Of a DNA stretch of 64,000 nt, positions 51,202 through 59,878 are shown piece by piece. This DNA comes from Bog-473 sp963821755 (GTDB lineage: Bacteria > Actinomycetota > Acidimicrobiia > Acidimicrobiales > RAAP-2), in NCBI GenBank assembly GCA_963821755.1, contig CAWGEX010000003.1, positions 1,302,001-1,366,000 of the forward strand, given 5' to 3'. Within the stretch, counting starts at the first letter, position 1. The number at the start of each line of letters is the position of its first letter. The notes beneath the pieces were generated by a model. That model did not search any database, was not told where the DNA came from, and worked only from the letters and a program-made list of their open reading frames with translations. A program made the position numbers and the translations under genes.

Positions 51202-51711
51202 TCAGTGCAAGGCCGGGCGGCGACTGACCTCTCGCCGACTCGACAGGAAGATCGGGGAGACGGCCGCCGCGACCAGCAACACACCGCCGACGATGATGTA
51301 GAAGACGCCGGTGTTCTTGGTGTAGCCCCACATCGTGAACAGCCGGGTGACGTCAGCCACGATGACAATGCCCCAGGCGACCAGCAGCACACCGAGAAAG
51401 GCCATGGCCGACTTGGCCGAGACCGGAAAGGCCGAAGCGCCTAGCAGCAATAGTCCACCGGCGAGCTGTACGGCCGCCGAAAGGCAAGTAAACCCGAACC
51501 CAGCTACCGCGGCATGCGTGGCGGGGATGTTCGAGAAGTCCGTCCCCGTCCGCGACAGCGCGATGGCACCGATCACGATCAACACGACGCCACCGGCCAG
51601 GCCGATGATCTGGGCCGGGCTCCAGGCGGCGTGCTCGACGACCCGCGACCTGGTTGGCGCCTCGTCCACGTACCCTTCTTCCACCGGTGCATCGACATAA
51701 CGTTGTCTCAT
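51202..51711 (-). CDS. Four-helix membrane protein, DUF4383-like
   Basis: 169 residues. A polar N-terminus of about 30 residues (MRQRYVDAPVEEGYVDEAPT) and four membrane helices: IIGLAGGVVLIVIGAIALS, AAVAGFGFTCLSAAVQLAGGLLLL, AFLGVLLVAWGIVIVADVT and GVFYIIVGGVLLVAAAVSPIF. Layout and the THAAVAGFG loop resemble DUF4383 proteins of actinobacteria; function unknown. ATG 51711 follows AAAAGGA at 8 bases, preferred over the adjacent GTG at 51714. The upstream 120 bases are AT-rich (AACATTGGCTGCTAATAATT) and probably contain its promoter. Confidence 0.68.
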   Translation of the reverse strand: MRQRYVDAPVEEGYVDEAPTRSRVVEHAAWSPAQIIGLAGGVVLIVIGAIALSRTGTDFSNIPATHAAVAGFGFTCLSAAVQLAGGLLLLGASAFPVSAKSAMAFLGVLLVAWGIVIVADVTRLFTMWGYTKNTGVFYIIVGGVLLVAAAVSPIFLSSRREVSRRPALH

Positions 51712-51833
51712 CACACCTATCCTTTTAGATTGATCAGCCTTTGCGCTGATAACATTGGCTGCTAATAATTTCCCCGTTTCGCGTTAGATAAACGTTGCGT
51801 TGTGGGCAGGGGCGCCCAAATGCGGCGTGTTGC

Positions 51834-51855
51834 GATGCGCGTCTAGACACGCATC
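51834..51855. promoter_or_regulatory. 22-bp near-perfect palindrome
   Basis: GATGCGCGTCTAGACACGCATC is symmetric except for one base pair, centred on GTCTAGAC. It lies between the end of the beta-helix gene and the start of the four-helix membrane protein, both minus strand. Either an operator for the membrane protein or an RNA hairpin ending the beta-helix transcript. Confidence 0.4.
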
Positions 51856-51978
51856 CCGAGACTCGTCACTGCAGTGAGGCTGCCACCGACGCATCGACGG
51901 GCGAGCTGTCTGCGGGCCGAGCGATCACCCGATCGATTCCGCGATCTGACCCCCGCTGGTCGAGTTCGTTCTGATGTC

Positions 51979-53746
51979 TCAGGCGGGTGGACGCGAGCGG
52001 CTCGGACCGCCCCGAGCCAGATCCTGAGCGGTGACCGTCACGCCCGGCGTCCCTGACGTTGCGCCAGGTTGGCTCCGCAGTGCAGAGCTGCCGGCGCTGC
52101 CGGCGCTCCCGGAGCCGGCGGGACACCAAGCGTTCGCCGGGACACCGCGACACGGGTTCGGCATGGTCGGGAGTCCGGCGGGCAGGGGGATCAGGGCCAC
52201 ACCGGTCGCCTTGGGGTACATCGCTCCGGCCGGGCACGAGCCGAAGCCGGTGTCGCACAGCACCTGGCCCAAGAGGTCGCTGTCGGCGTTGGTGCTGGTA
52301 GTGGTCACGCCGCAGGTGGGTTGGACCTGCTCCAAGTTGGCTGGCGCACTGCCGCTCGGCGCAGTGTTCCCGGCGAAGCAGTTGCTCGGGAGGCCGGTGT
52401 TGAGCACGATCTGACCGAAGTCGGAATTGCTGGGGTTGCCGAAGTACCCGTCATTCACGTACGTGTTGCCCAGGAGGGCATCGCCCTCAGTCTCGTAGAC
52501 ACAGCCGAAGCCCTTCATCGAGAAGCCTCCTGTCCCCTTGCACGTTTGCCCGAGGACCGGCTTGCTCGAGTCGGGATAGGGCACGAAGAGCGTGCCCCAG
52601 GCCCCGTTGTTGGAGAAGGTGTTGTCCATCACGGTGTCGTTGCGCGCACCCGAGACGGTCATCCCGGTACCGATCGGCCCGGCCGCCGCCGAACCCGCCT
52701 CGGGGGCGTTCGGATTGTCGTTGTCGTGCACGTTGTTGTGCATGAAGACCCAGCACGAGCGGGTGTGGGTGATCGGGCTGATGGCGTGGCCCGGACAGTT
52801 GCCGTCCTGCGGTGCCGTCGGGTCGCCGCCGATCTGGGTGTTGGTGTCCACGCCGTCTTCGTTGTGATCGAACTGCGAGTTCTCGATGACGACGGCCCCG
52901 CCCGAGTTGGTGCCCGAGTAACCCGAGCGCGCTGTTCTCCATCCAGGCCTGATTGATGGTGACGTTGCACACCTGGTGGCAGGCGCCGACGTACATGCCC
53001 GAGTCGTTCATGTTGCTGGCGTAGATCTGGTTCCACGATGACGGCCCGCCGGCGTTGGAGGAGAAGATGCCGTACTGCGCCGCCGTCTTCTCATTGCTGA
53101 AGAATGTCGAGGTAGCGGTCAGGTAGCTGCCCTGGTACCCGGCAAGACCGATTCGGCCCGACCCGTCCCCACCGTTCCACCAGATTTCGTTGCCCGAGTC
53201 CCCGGCACCGCCCAGGAAGTTGCACGCGGTGAGGTTCTCGATGCTGACGTTGTTGGCCTTCCACACCACAATCCCGTTGCGCCCTTGGGCCTTCCCGGCC
53301 ACCTTGCGCCCGAAACTCTGCCACGTGGACGCCGGGCTGCACGGGGCGGGGGCACCGACCTTGGTCCCGTCGACAATCACCGAGTGGCGGTTCATGCCGC
53401 GGATGTGAAGGCCCGATGTGCTCACCACCACGCCGGCGTGGTCACCCGGGGCCGAAGTGCTGCTCGACCCCGACGACAGGTCGTCCGTCTCGTGGTAGTC
53501 GCCCGGGGCCACCAGAATCCAGTCGCCCACGTGGGCCGCGTTGACGGCGGCCTGGATGCTCTTGTATTGACCGGCCTTGCCCTGAAAGGTGCCAACCAGC
53601 AACACATGACCCGCACCAGACGTCGAGGCGGCCGCGGCCGGCACACCGCCGGCCAAGGCCAGCATCGAGGCGATCACCGCGCCTCGTCCCAGTCCTCGCC
53701 CTCGCCCTCGTCCACGACAGTGCCGTTTCCCGACCCTCGTCCCCAT
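51979..53746 (-). CDS. Secreted right-handed parallel beta-helix protein (one frameshift)
   Basis: About 588 residues. A basic N-region (RGRGRGRGLGRG) and hydrophobic core (AVIASMLALAGGVPAAAA) form the signal peptide. The mature part starts like polysaccharide-lyase/pectate-lyase-like folds (YKSIQAAVNAAHVGDWILVA, APGDYHE) and has repeated beta-helix turns (GNEIWWNGGDGSGRIG, NVSIENLTACNFLGG, SGMYVGACHQVCNVTINQAW). One extra T near 52920-52921 breaks the frame: GCG CTC GGG TAC restores ALGYSGTNSGGAVVIENSQF and the protein continues to 51979. Cys-rich C-terminus and low-complexity tail (GSAGSAGSS). No catalytic residues could be assigned. ATG 53746 follows GGGGGA. Confidence 0.75.
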
Positions 53747-53841
53747 ATCCGTCCCCCGATCGGTCGTTTCCCAATGGCCAGTGGCCGCCACCGGGGATCC
53801 CCGCGGTCAGGCTACCCATCGGTGACGGGAGACCCCCGGAT

Positions 53842-54480
53842 CTACGTCGCGTCCTCCTGGCGCCGTCGGATCTCGACCAGCGACGGCGCCGGGTACTCGG
53901 CGATACCGGGGCGCCAGCCGGTGGCCACCTTCTGCGGGCCGACGCCGTCCTCGGCCCAGATATGACAGGTGTTGGTCAACCACCCCAGCGTGCCGTCGCC
54001 GCCGATGGTCTGCTCGCCGTCACCCAACTCCAGACGCATGGCGGCCGATGAGGTGATGGCCTGAATGACCACGGGCCCCAGGGCGCGGGCCAGGAATTCA
54101 ATATGGCTGCAGCCTCGCTCCCGACCGAAGCGGGCCTGGACGGCGTTGGTGTAGCCGCGGGACACCGACAGTCCCACCAGGTCGCCGAAGGCACCCTCGA
54201 TGCTCGGGCACTCGGCGTGGGGGAAGGTGCCCATGGTGGCCCGCGCATCGACAATGACGAGATCGGCCCGCCGGACCACGATGCCCAACTCCATGTGATG
54301 GAGATCCCGGGGCCCCAGGTCTCCCGTGGCCCACGGGCGTTGGTCGTGCAGGGTACCGATGACCACGTGAAAGCCCTCACGCTCGAACACCTGCACGTCG
54401 ATGGTCCGCCGGTGGACCGGGAACTCCCCGGATTCGGGGCGTGGTCGGAGATCGGCCAGGGTGGAGGGAAGGTCAGGCAC
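53842..54480 (-). CDS. DUF2889 domain protein
   Basis: 212 residues with the DUF2889 landmarks: RRTIDVQVFEREGFHVVIG, DLHHMELGIVVR, PHAECPSIEGAFGDLVGLSV, FGRERGCSHIEFLARAL and LTNTCHIWA. The Cys and His of the central motifs suggest metal binding, but no function is established. GTG 54480 overlaps the stop of the histidine phosphatase by 8 bases. Last gene of a tightly coupled minus-strand operon that starts with an aminotransferase at 58437; I see no signal suggesting an independent promoter. Confidence 0.85.
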   Translation of the reverse strand: MPDLPSTLADLRPRPESGEFPVHRRTIDVQVFEREGFHVVIGTLHDQRPWATGDLGPRDLHHMELGIVVRRADLVIVDARATMGTFPHAECPSIEGAFGDLVGLSVSRGYTNAVQARFGRERGCSHIEFLARALGPVVIQAITSSAAMRLELGDGEQTIGGDGTLGWLTNTCHIWAEDGVGPQKVATGWRPGIAEYPAPSLVEIRRRQEDAT

Positions 54481-55096
54481 GAGGTGATTGTGACGCGCTG
54501 ACCCGGTCGGACGTCAATTCGTTGAAGCTCTCGAGGACCGGGCCACCATTGCCCCAGCCGATGCGGGTGACCGAGGCCGTGTGGAGGTGGAGCCGCCACG
54601 ACAACCCGGTTCCGGCGCCGAGTGCCCAGGCCACTGCCGCCTTGATGGGCGTGACGTGGCTCACCACGACCACGTCACCATCGGTCGACCGGGCCCCCGT
54701 CCCGCTGGTGCCGAAGAGCTCGTCGCATGCCGCGGCGATGCGGACGTCGACCTCGGCCAGGCTCTCGCCCCCGGAGGGTCGGAAGCCCGGATCGGCCCGC
54801 CATTCCTGCCACACCGCAGCCGGAACGTCGGAAAGCGGCTGGCCTTCGAACTCGCCGTAGTCGACCTCGATCCAACGATCGTCAATCTCCGTCGGGAGGT
54901 CGAGGTCGAGCAGGGCGGCGGTGGATCGGGCCCGGGCCAGTGGGCTGGAACGCAACGAGTGGACGGGCACGTGGAGGAGCGCGCGCACCGACGCCGCCTG
55001 GGCGCGCCCCTTCTCGGTCAATTGCGCATCGGTGCGCCCGAGCAACAAGCCAGCCGCGTTGGCGGTCGACTCGCCGTGTCGGACGAGGACCAGCAC
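54473..55096 (-). CDS. Histidine phosphatase family protein
   Basis: 207 residues from GTG 55096 (VLVLVRHGESTANAAGLLLG). The phosphohistidine motif RHGEST is at about residues 6-11; the second active-site region is LRSSPLARARSTAALL, the Glu of EIDDRWIEVDYGEFEG and the final catalytic His in VVVSHVTPIKAAV. It is a phosphoglycerate-mutase-like phosphatase; typical substrates range from phosphosugars to alpha-ribazole phosphate. The start follows the zinc-ribbon gene stop by one base. Overlaps the DUF2889 gene by 8 bases. Confidence 0.88.
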   Translation of the reverse strand: MLVLVRHGESTANAAGLLLGRTDAQLTEKGRAQAASVRALLHVPVHSLRSSPLARARSTAALLDLDLPTEIDDRWIEVDYGEFEGQPLSDVPAAVWQEWRADPGFRPSGGESLAEVDVRIAAACDELFGTSGTGARSTDGDVVVVSHVTPIKAAVAWALGAGTGLSWRLHLHTASVTRIGWGNGGPVLESFNELTSDRVSASQSPRA

Positions 55097-55097
55097 C

Positions 55098-55817
55098 TCA
55101 GACGGGGACCAGGATGCGCCCGCAGAGGTCGCAGGTGACCACGGTGTCGGCGGGCATGGCGCGGATCCGGTCCACTTCGACGGCGGACAGCTCCTGATGG
55201 CACCCGTCGCAACGGTGGTCGATGAGGCGCGCCACCGCGACACCCCTCATGCGCGTCCGCAGCTTCTCGTAGCGGTCGGCCAGGGCCGGGGGAAGCTCGG
55301 CCGCCGCGCTGGTCCGGGCGGGTATCGCTTGGGCCAGCTCCTGGTCAATCTCGGCCTCCCCGGCCTTCACCTCGGCCCGCAGCACGGCGACCCGTTCTTC
55401 GATCGGGGTGCTCCGCTGGGAGAGTTGGGCCAGCTCGGCGTCGATCGGTTCCTGGTCGACCATGGCCACCAACTCGAGCTCTTCGAGCTGGCTCTGGCGC
55501 TGGGTCAGGTGGCGGACCTCCTCGTCCATGGCCTGCAGGTCGCGGGTGGAGGAGCCCCGAGCGGCGTACATCCGCTGCTCGATCCCGGTCCGCCGCTCGG
55601 TCACCACCGCGATCTGTCCTTCGAGGTCCTTCTGGGTGGCCATCAACTCGGCCCGCCGACCCATGAGGGCGACCTTCTCCGCCGCGTAGCCGGCCAGCTC
55701 GACCTCGAGGCCGGTCAGGCCGGACCGCTCGGGCAGGGCGGCGCGCCTGTGTTGGAGTTGGGTGATCGTCGTGTCGAGGTCCTGGACGACCAGGAGCTGG
55801 TCCAGCGCGCCGCTCAC
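55098..55817 (-). CDS. C4-type zinc ribbon protein (COG1579)
   Basis: 239 residues: an N-terminal long coiled coil (about 5-170; DQLLVVQDLDTTITQLQHRR, then a heptad-rich helix pair with RMYAARGSSTRDLQAMDEE at the turn) and a C-terminal C4 zinc ribbon, HRCDGCHQEL and VVTCDLCGRILVP. COG1579 proteins are conserved in actinobacteria and some other phyla; a role in RNA or nucleic-acid transactions has been proposed but not proven. GTG 55817 overlaps the NUDIX stop by 4 bases. The RHG phosphatase follows directly; this coiled-coil plus phosphatase arrangement recurs in actinobacteria, in my recollection beside RNase H-like genes. Confidence 0.88.
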   Translation of the reverse strand: MSGALDQLLVVQDLDTTITQLQHRRAALPERSGLTGLEVELAGYAAEKVALMGRRAELMATQKDLEGQIAVVTERRTGIEQRMYAARGSSTRDLQAMDEEVRHLTQRQSQLEELELVAMVDQEPIDAELAQLSQRSTPIEERVAVLRAEVKAGEAEIDQELAQAIPARTSAAAELPPALADRYEKLRTRMRGVAVARLIDHRCDGCHQELSAVEVDRIRAMPADTVVTCDLCGRILVPV

Positions 55818-56368
55818 GCGGGGCCGACTTTGGACCGGGCTTCCCATGCGTCCCGGGCGATCGGCAGCGCCGAGACCAACGCCTCGTCGGCCAGCCGGGC
55901 GGCCTCGTCCCAACTGCACCAGCGGGCCTCGGGGCTCTCGCCCGGGGGTGGGGCCGGATCGGCGTCGGAGGCGATCAGGAGGTAGCGCAGGTCCAGATGG
56001 GTGTGGCCGAGCGCCGCCTCATGGACGTCGAGGTGCAGCAACCGCGGCCCCTCCTCGGGGTGCCTGACCTCGAGGCCCAGTTCCTCCTCCGCTTCGCGGC
56101 GAGCGGCGGCAGGTGGGGCCTCACCGGCGTCGATGTGCCCTCCTGGCTGCATCCAGCGGCCGAGGCGCTTGTGGAGGTGGAGGACCGTGCCGCGGGCGCC
56201 CACCACCAGGGCCGACGCGGTGAAATGGGTCGCGTCGGCGTGCTCATCGGTGGGATCGGGCAGCCGGTCGAGCTCGACCAGCATGCGCTGCTTCGCCTCG
56301 GTCTCACGGGGCGACGTGGGCCGGTGGCCCCTCACGAGATCCCGCAGGTCACTGGTCGGGTCGTCCAC
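55814..56368 (-). CDS. NUDIX hydrolase
   Basis: 184 residues. The Nudix box is GGHIDAGEAPPAAARREAEE followed by ELGL, matching GX5EX7REUXEEXGU. FTASALVVGARGTVLHLHKR precedes it and LDLRYLLIASDA follows. It hydrolyses a nucleoside-diphosphate-linked compound; the substrate is not predictable. GTG 56368 (DDPTSDLRDLVRGHRP) resembles the N-terminus of relatives; GTG 56392 would add eight residues and overlap PhzF. Coupled to the zinc-ribbon gene through a 4-base overlap. Confidence 0.88.
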   Translation of the reverse strand: MDDPTSDLRDLVRGHRPTSPRETEAKQRMLVELDRLPDPTDEHADATHFTASALVVGARGTVLHLHKRLGRWMQPGGHIDAGEAPPAAARREAEEELGLEVRHPEEGPRLLHLDVHEAALGHTHLDLRYLLIASDADPAPPPGESPEARWCSWDEAARLADEALVSALPIARDAWEARSKVGPA

Positions 56369-56378
56369 GCTGCAATCA

Positions 56379-57221
56379 CTAACACAGGTCACCGGCCAAG
56401 ACGGTCACGGCGTTCCCGGCGATGTGGACCCGGTCCCCGGCGGGGCGGACGTAGAGCACCGCGCCCCGGCTCGAGAGCTGACGGGCCACCAGGTCGGGCC
56501 GGCCGAGCGCGGCAGACCAGTAAGGGCCGGTCGTGCACTGGGCCGACCCGGTGGCCGGATCCTCGTCGATCCCGACGTTGGGCCCGAAGACCCGCAGGAC
56601 GTAGTCGGCGTCCGAGCCGGGCTCAGCGGCGGCGGTGATCAGCACGGCCCGGGCGTCCACGGCGGCGATGGCCGACAGATCGGGGCGGTAGAGGCGCACG
56701 GCCGCCTCACTGGACAGGACCACGACGCAGAAGAAATCGGTGGTGCCGGTCGCCACGACGGCGTCGTCGTCCCACTCCCCGCCCAGGGCGTCGGGCAGCG
56801 GCGCCACTGTCATCGGAGCGGTCGGGAAGTCGAGGTCGATGCGGTCCCCCTCGAAGGCGGCGACGAGTGGTCCGCTACGCGTGTGGAAAGTGACCGGTGC
56901 CGTGCCGTCGACCACGCCGCGTTGTCGCAGGACGTGGGCCGAAGCCAGGGTGGCGTGGCCGCAGAGGTCGATCTCGACGCTGGGCGAGAACCAGCGCAGG
57001 GCAAAGGTGTCGGGAGTTGTGCCGCCGCCTTCGCCGCCCGGCCCGACCACCGGAGTGACGAACGCCGTCTCCGAGATCCCCAGCTCGTAGGCGAGGGACT
57101 GCATGCGGTCCTCGGACATCGGCGCCCCTGCCTCTCCCTCGGTGCTCAGGAGGCACACCGCGGCCGGGTTGCCGGTGAAGGCCCGGTCGGTGAAAGCGTC
57201 GACCCAGCTGATCGACGTCAT
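56379..57221 (-). CDS. PhzF family isomerase/epimerase
   Basis: 280 residues. The PhzF fold is indicated by WVDAFTDRAFTGNPAAVCLL (the GNPA motif with the catalytic Glu displaced downstream), SETAFVTPV, LRWFSPSVEIDLCGHATLAS and the late EDPATGSAQC, where the Asp-Pro-Ala-Thr-Gly motif marks the second domain. Members isomerise small cyclic compounds; phenazine genes are absent, so it is not assumed to be phenazine-related. ATG 57221 has one base between it and the stop of the aminotransferase gene, indicating coupled translation. Confidence 0.92.
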   Translation of the reverse strand: MTSISWVDAFTDRAFTGNPAAVCLLSTEGEAGAPMSEDRMQSLAYELGISETAFVTPVVGPGGEGGGTTPDTFALRWFSPSVEIDLCGHATLASAHVLRQRGVVDGTAPVTFHTRSGPLVAAFEGDRIDLDFPTAPMTVAPLPDALGGEWDDDAVVATGTTDFFCVVVLSSEAAVRLYRPDLSAIAAVDARAVLITAAAEPGSDADYVLRVFGPNVGIDEDPATGSAQCTTGPYWSAALGRPDLVARQLSSRGAVLYVRPAGDRVHIAGNAVTVLAGDLC

Positions 57222-57222
57222 G

Positions 57223-58437
57223 TCACGGGGCCCACAATTCGAGACGGCGCAACGCTTCGTGGAGCACCTCGTCCCGCTTGCAGAAGGCCCAACGGACCAG
57301 GGTCCGGCCGGCATTCTCCGAGCCGGCCACCGCCGGCTGGCCGGCTCGGTAGAACACAGAGCTGGGAATGGCCACCACGCCGCAGCGTTCGGGCAGGGCC
57401 CGGCAGAAGTCGTATGCGCTCAGGCCCGGGGCGACCCCGGCGATGTCGATGGTGGCGAAGTAGGTGGCCGCTGGTCGGTACACGGTGAATCCGAGGGTAG
57501 CCAGCCCCTCGCAGAACAGATCGCGCTTGGCCCGCAGCTCGGCGCCGAGCGCATTGATCCGCTCCGGCTCCGCCGACAAGCCGCGGGCGATGGCCAGCTG
57601 GAAGGGGGCTCCCGACGTGTAGGTCAGGAATTGCTTGACGGCCCGCACCGCGGCCAGCAGCGGTGCCGGGGCCGTGACCCACCCCACCTTCCACCCGGTG
57701 AAGGAGAACGTCTTGCCACCCGAGGAGATGGACACGGTTCGTTCCGCCATGCCGGGGAGGGTGGCCAACGGGATGTGGGTGCCCTCGAAGATCAGGTGCT
57801 CGTAGACCTCGTCGGTCGCGGCCAGGATGTCATGGTCGCAGCAAAGTCGGGCGATCAGCCCCAGTTCGTCGGGACCGAAGACCTTGCCCGTCGGATTGTG
57901 CGGGGTGTTGAGGAGGATCATCCGCGTCCGCGGACCGATGGCGGCGGCCAGCTCCGCCGGGTCGAATGACCAGTCCGGGGGATGGAGGCGGACCAAACGC
58001 ACACCGGCGCCGGCCATGGCGGCGCAGGCGGCGTAGGAGTCATAGGACGGCTCGAACATCACCACCTCGTCGCCCGGCTCGCAGAGCGCCAGGAGGGTGG
58101 CGGCAATGCCTTCGGTGGCCCCGGTGGTGACCATCACCTCGTCCTCGGGCGAGAAGGTCAGCCCGTACCACGACTTCTGATGGGCCGCGATGGCCGCCCG
58201 GAGCTCGGGCACACCCTGGCTGGGCGGGTACTGGTTGCGCCCGGCCACGATGGCCTCGGCCGCGACGTGCGCCAGTTCGGGCGGTCCATCGGTGTCGGGA
58301 AAGCCCTGTCCCAGGTTGAGGGATCCGGTGGCCAGCGCCAGGTCGGACATGGCGGCGAAGATCGTCGTCGTAAAGGGCCGGAGCCGTTCGACGAGCTCGT
58401 TCTGCCCCTGGTGCGTCCCCTGGTGCGTCACCCGCAC
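57223..58437 (-). CDS. PLP-dependent aminotransferase class I/II
   Basis: 404 residues. Fold type I aminotransferase motifs: LGQGFPDTDGPPELA, NQYPPSQGVPELRAAIA, LLNTPHNPTGKV, ATDEVYEHLIFEG and the PLP-lysine in SISSGGKTFSFTGWKVGW (about residue 237). Similarity is to the methionine/glutamine transaminase (KAT, YbdL) group. The GTG at 58437 begins a chain of six overlapping or nearly touching genes; the neighbouring endonuclease-like gene is divergent from it by 33 bases. No biosynthetic pathway is apparent. Confidence 0.93.
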   Translation of the reverse strand: MRVTHQGTHQGQNELVERLRPFTTTIFAAMSDLALATGSLNLGQGFPDTDGPPELAHVAAEAIVAGRNQYPPSQGVPELRAAIAAHQKSWYGLTFSPEDEVMVTTGATEGIAATLLALCEPGDEVVMFEPSYDSYAACAAMAGAGVRLVRLHPPDWSFDPAELAAAIGPRTRMILLNTPHNPTGKVFGPDELGLIARLCCDHDILAATDEVYEHLIFEGTHIPLATLPGMAERTVSISSGGKTFSFTGWKVGWVTAPAPLLAAVRAVKQFLTYTSGAPFQLAIARGLSAEPERINALGAELRAKRDLFCEGLATLGFTVYRPAATYFATIDIAGVAPGLSAYDFCRALPERCGVVAIPSSVFYRAGQPAVAGSENAGRTLVRWAFCKRDEVLHEALRRLELWAP

Positions 58438-58470
58438 GATGGTACCGGTGCCCTATGGTCGGGCCGGATC

Positions 58471-59299
58471 GTGCTGACCGTCGCCAATTTCAACCTGCAT
58501 GCCGGAGTCGACGGATGGGGCCGCCCGTTCGACACCATTGCGGTGTGCCGGGAACTGGGTGCCGATGTGATCGCACTGGAGGAGAGTTGGACCAGCGCCG
58601 AGGCCGGCGCACCGGACGAAATCGGCCAAGCCGAGAAGATCGCGGCCGCCCTGGGATACGAGGCCTTCACGTGCACATTGGCCGAAGGCCGGCGGTCCCG
58701 ACCCGACCCCGCCGCCACCGACAAGTGGATGTCACCCCAGGGTCTACGGGCCGGCAGGAACGCACTCTTCTTCGACAGCGAGCGGCCCTATTCCGCCCAT
58801 GTGTCGGACTCCCCACGTTTCACCGAGGCGGAGCCGGGCAGCTGGGGCATTGCCGTGCTGGTCCGCCGGGGCATCACGGTCGATCGACAGTCGCGTACTC
58901 CACCTACCCCAGCTCGGGCGGGACCGGGTCCGGCGGGCGGCCATGGTGGTCGACCTCACGGTGGACGACCACCAGATCTCGGTGATCGGCACCCACATGT
59001 CCCACCTCCAATTCGGCTCGCACCGTCACTACGCCGCCCTGAAGAAGCGCCTGCGCACCGGGGAGGCCCGACCCGATGCGGTCCTGCTGGGGGACATGAA
59101 TCTGTGGGGACCACCGGTGCGAGTCTTCCTGCCCAAGTGGCACCGAGCCGTCAAGGGGCCGACCTGGCCGGCCGGGAATCCGCACAGCCAGATCGACCAC
59201 ATTCTGGTCCGAGGCGCCATCGAGATCGTGCGGGGCGAGGTGCGGCCCAACGGCGGCTCTGACCATCGGCCGGTGCGGGCCGAGCTGGCCCTGCGATAA
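58471..59299 (+). CDS. Endonuclease/exonuclease/phosphatase family protein (one frameshift)
   Basis: About 275 residues. The EEP fold is shown by TVANFNLHAGVDGWG, DVIALEESW (metal-binding Glu), IGTHMSHLQFGS (His), LLGDMNLWGPP (Asp/Asn), SQIDHILVRGA and the final GSDHRPVRAEL (Asp-His catalytic dyad). A single extra base within 58891-58894 breaks the frame in the middle; removing it gives DRQSVLHLPQLGRDRVRRAA. The product is a metal-dependent nuclease or phosphodiesterase, substrate unknown. GTG 58471 follows TATGGT (58454-58459) by 11 bases, without a ribosome site. The extra base is probably a sequencing error. Confidence 0.82.
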
Positions 59300-59306
59300 T
59301 CACCGT

Positions 59307-59816
59307 GTGTTCCACACCGACCTGCACCTCCTCGCCCGGGTCGCCATCGGATGCGCGGTGGCTTTCGTCTTCGGGTTCGAGCGCCAGCTGCGAGGTTCTC
59401 CGGCCGGGGATCGCACCTTCGTCCTGATCGGCGGTGCGGCCACCGCGGTGACGGCGGTGGCCGGCCTGGCGTCGCCCCAAGCGGTGGCCGGGATCCTCAC
59501 CGGCCTCGGCTTCATCGGGGCCGGGCTGGTCTTCACGGCCGGGAACAAGGTACGCGGGCTGACCTCGGCCGCCACCGTCTTCGCCGTCGCCGGGATCGGC
59601 ATCGTCATCGGCTACAACCACGTCTATCTCGGTCTCTTCCTGGCGGTCCTGTTGCTGTTCGTCCTCGAGATCGAGCACATTCCCGGCGTCCGCTTCCTCG
59701 ATGCCCGCACCTACGCCGACCGCTTCGCCAACGACAGTGACCCGATATTCGCCCCCGGGCCCGAGAGCCATGACCGACCCCCGCCGGCCGTGGCCGGAGA
59801 CCAGCCGAACGCCTGA
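59307..59816 (+). CDS. MgtC/SapB family membrane protein
   Basis: 169 residues. The MgtC core has FGFERQLRGSPAGDRTFVLIG at the second helix, GLGFIGAGLVFT and GLTSAATVFAVAGIGI (all typical of the MgtC/SapB membrane domain); about four or five hydrophobic segments. The C-terminal domain is short. MgtC in enteric pathogens modulates membrane transport and ATPase activity under low Mg2+; in actinobacteria its role is unclear. GTG 59307 follows the endonuclease-like stop after 7 bases, so cotranscription is likely. Confidence 0.85.
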   Translation: MFHTDLHLLARVAIGCAVAFVFGFERQLRGSPAGDRTFVLIGGAATAVTAVAGLASPQAVAGILTGLGFIGAGLVFTAGNKVRGLTSAATVFAVAGIGIVIGYNHVYLGLFLAVLLLFVLEIEHIPGVRFLDARTYADRFANDSDPIFAPGPESHDRPPPAVAGDQPNA

Positions 59817-59862
59817 ACGAAAACCAACGCCTGAACGACGACCAACGCCTGAACCAACAACG
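59809..59862 (+). repeat. Three 18-bp tandem repeats spanning a stop codon
   Basis: ACGCCTGAACGAAAACCA, ACGCCTGAACGACGACCA and ACGCCTGAACCAACAACG follow one another with an 18-base period. The first contains the TGA stop of the MgtC gene, and the third ends shortly before the ribosome site of the PLP enzyme gene. Slippage of a coding end is the simplest origin. Confidence 0.65.
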
Positions 59863-59878
59863 AACGAGGAGCAGCACC

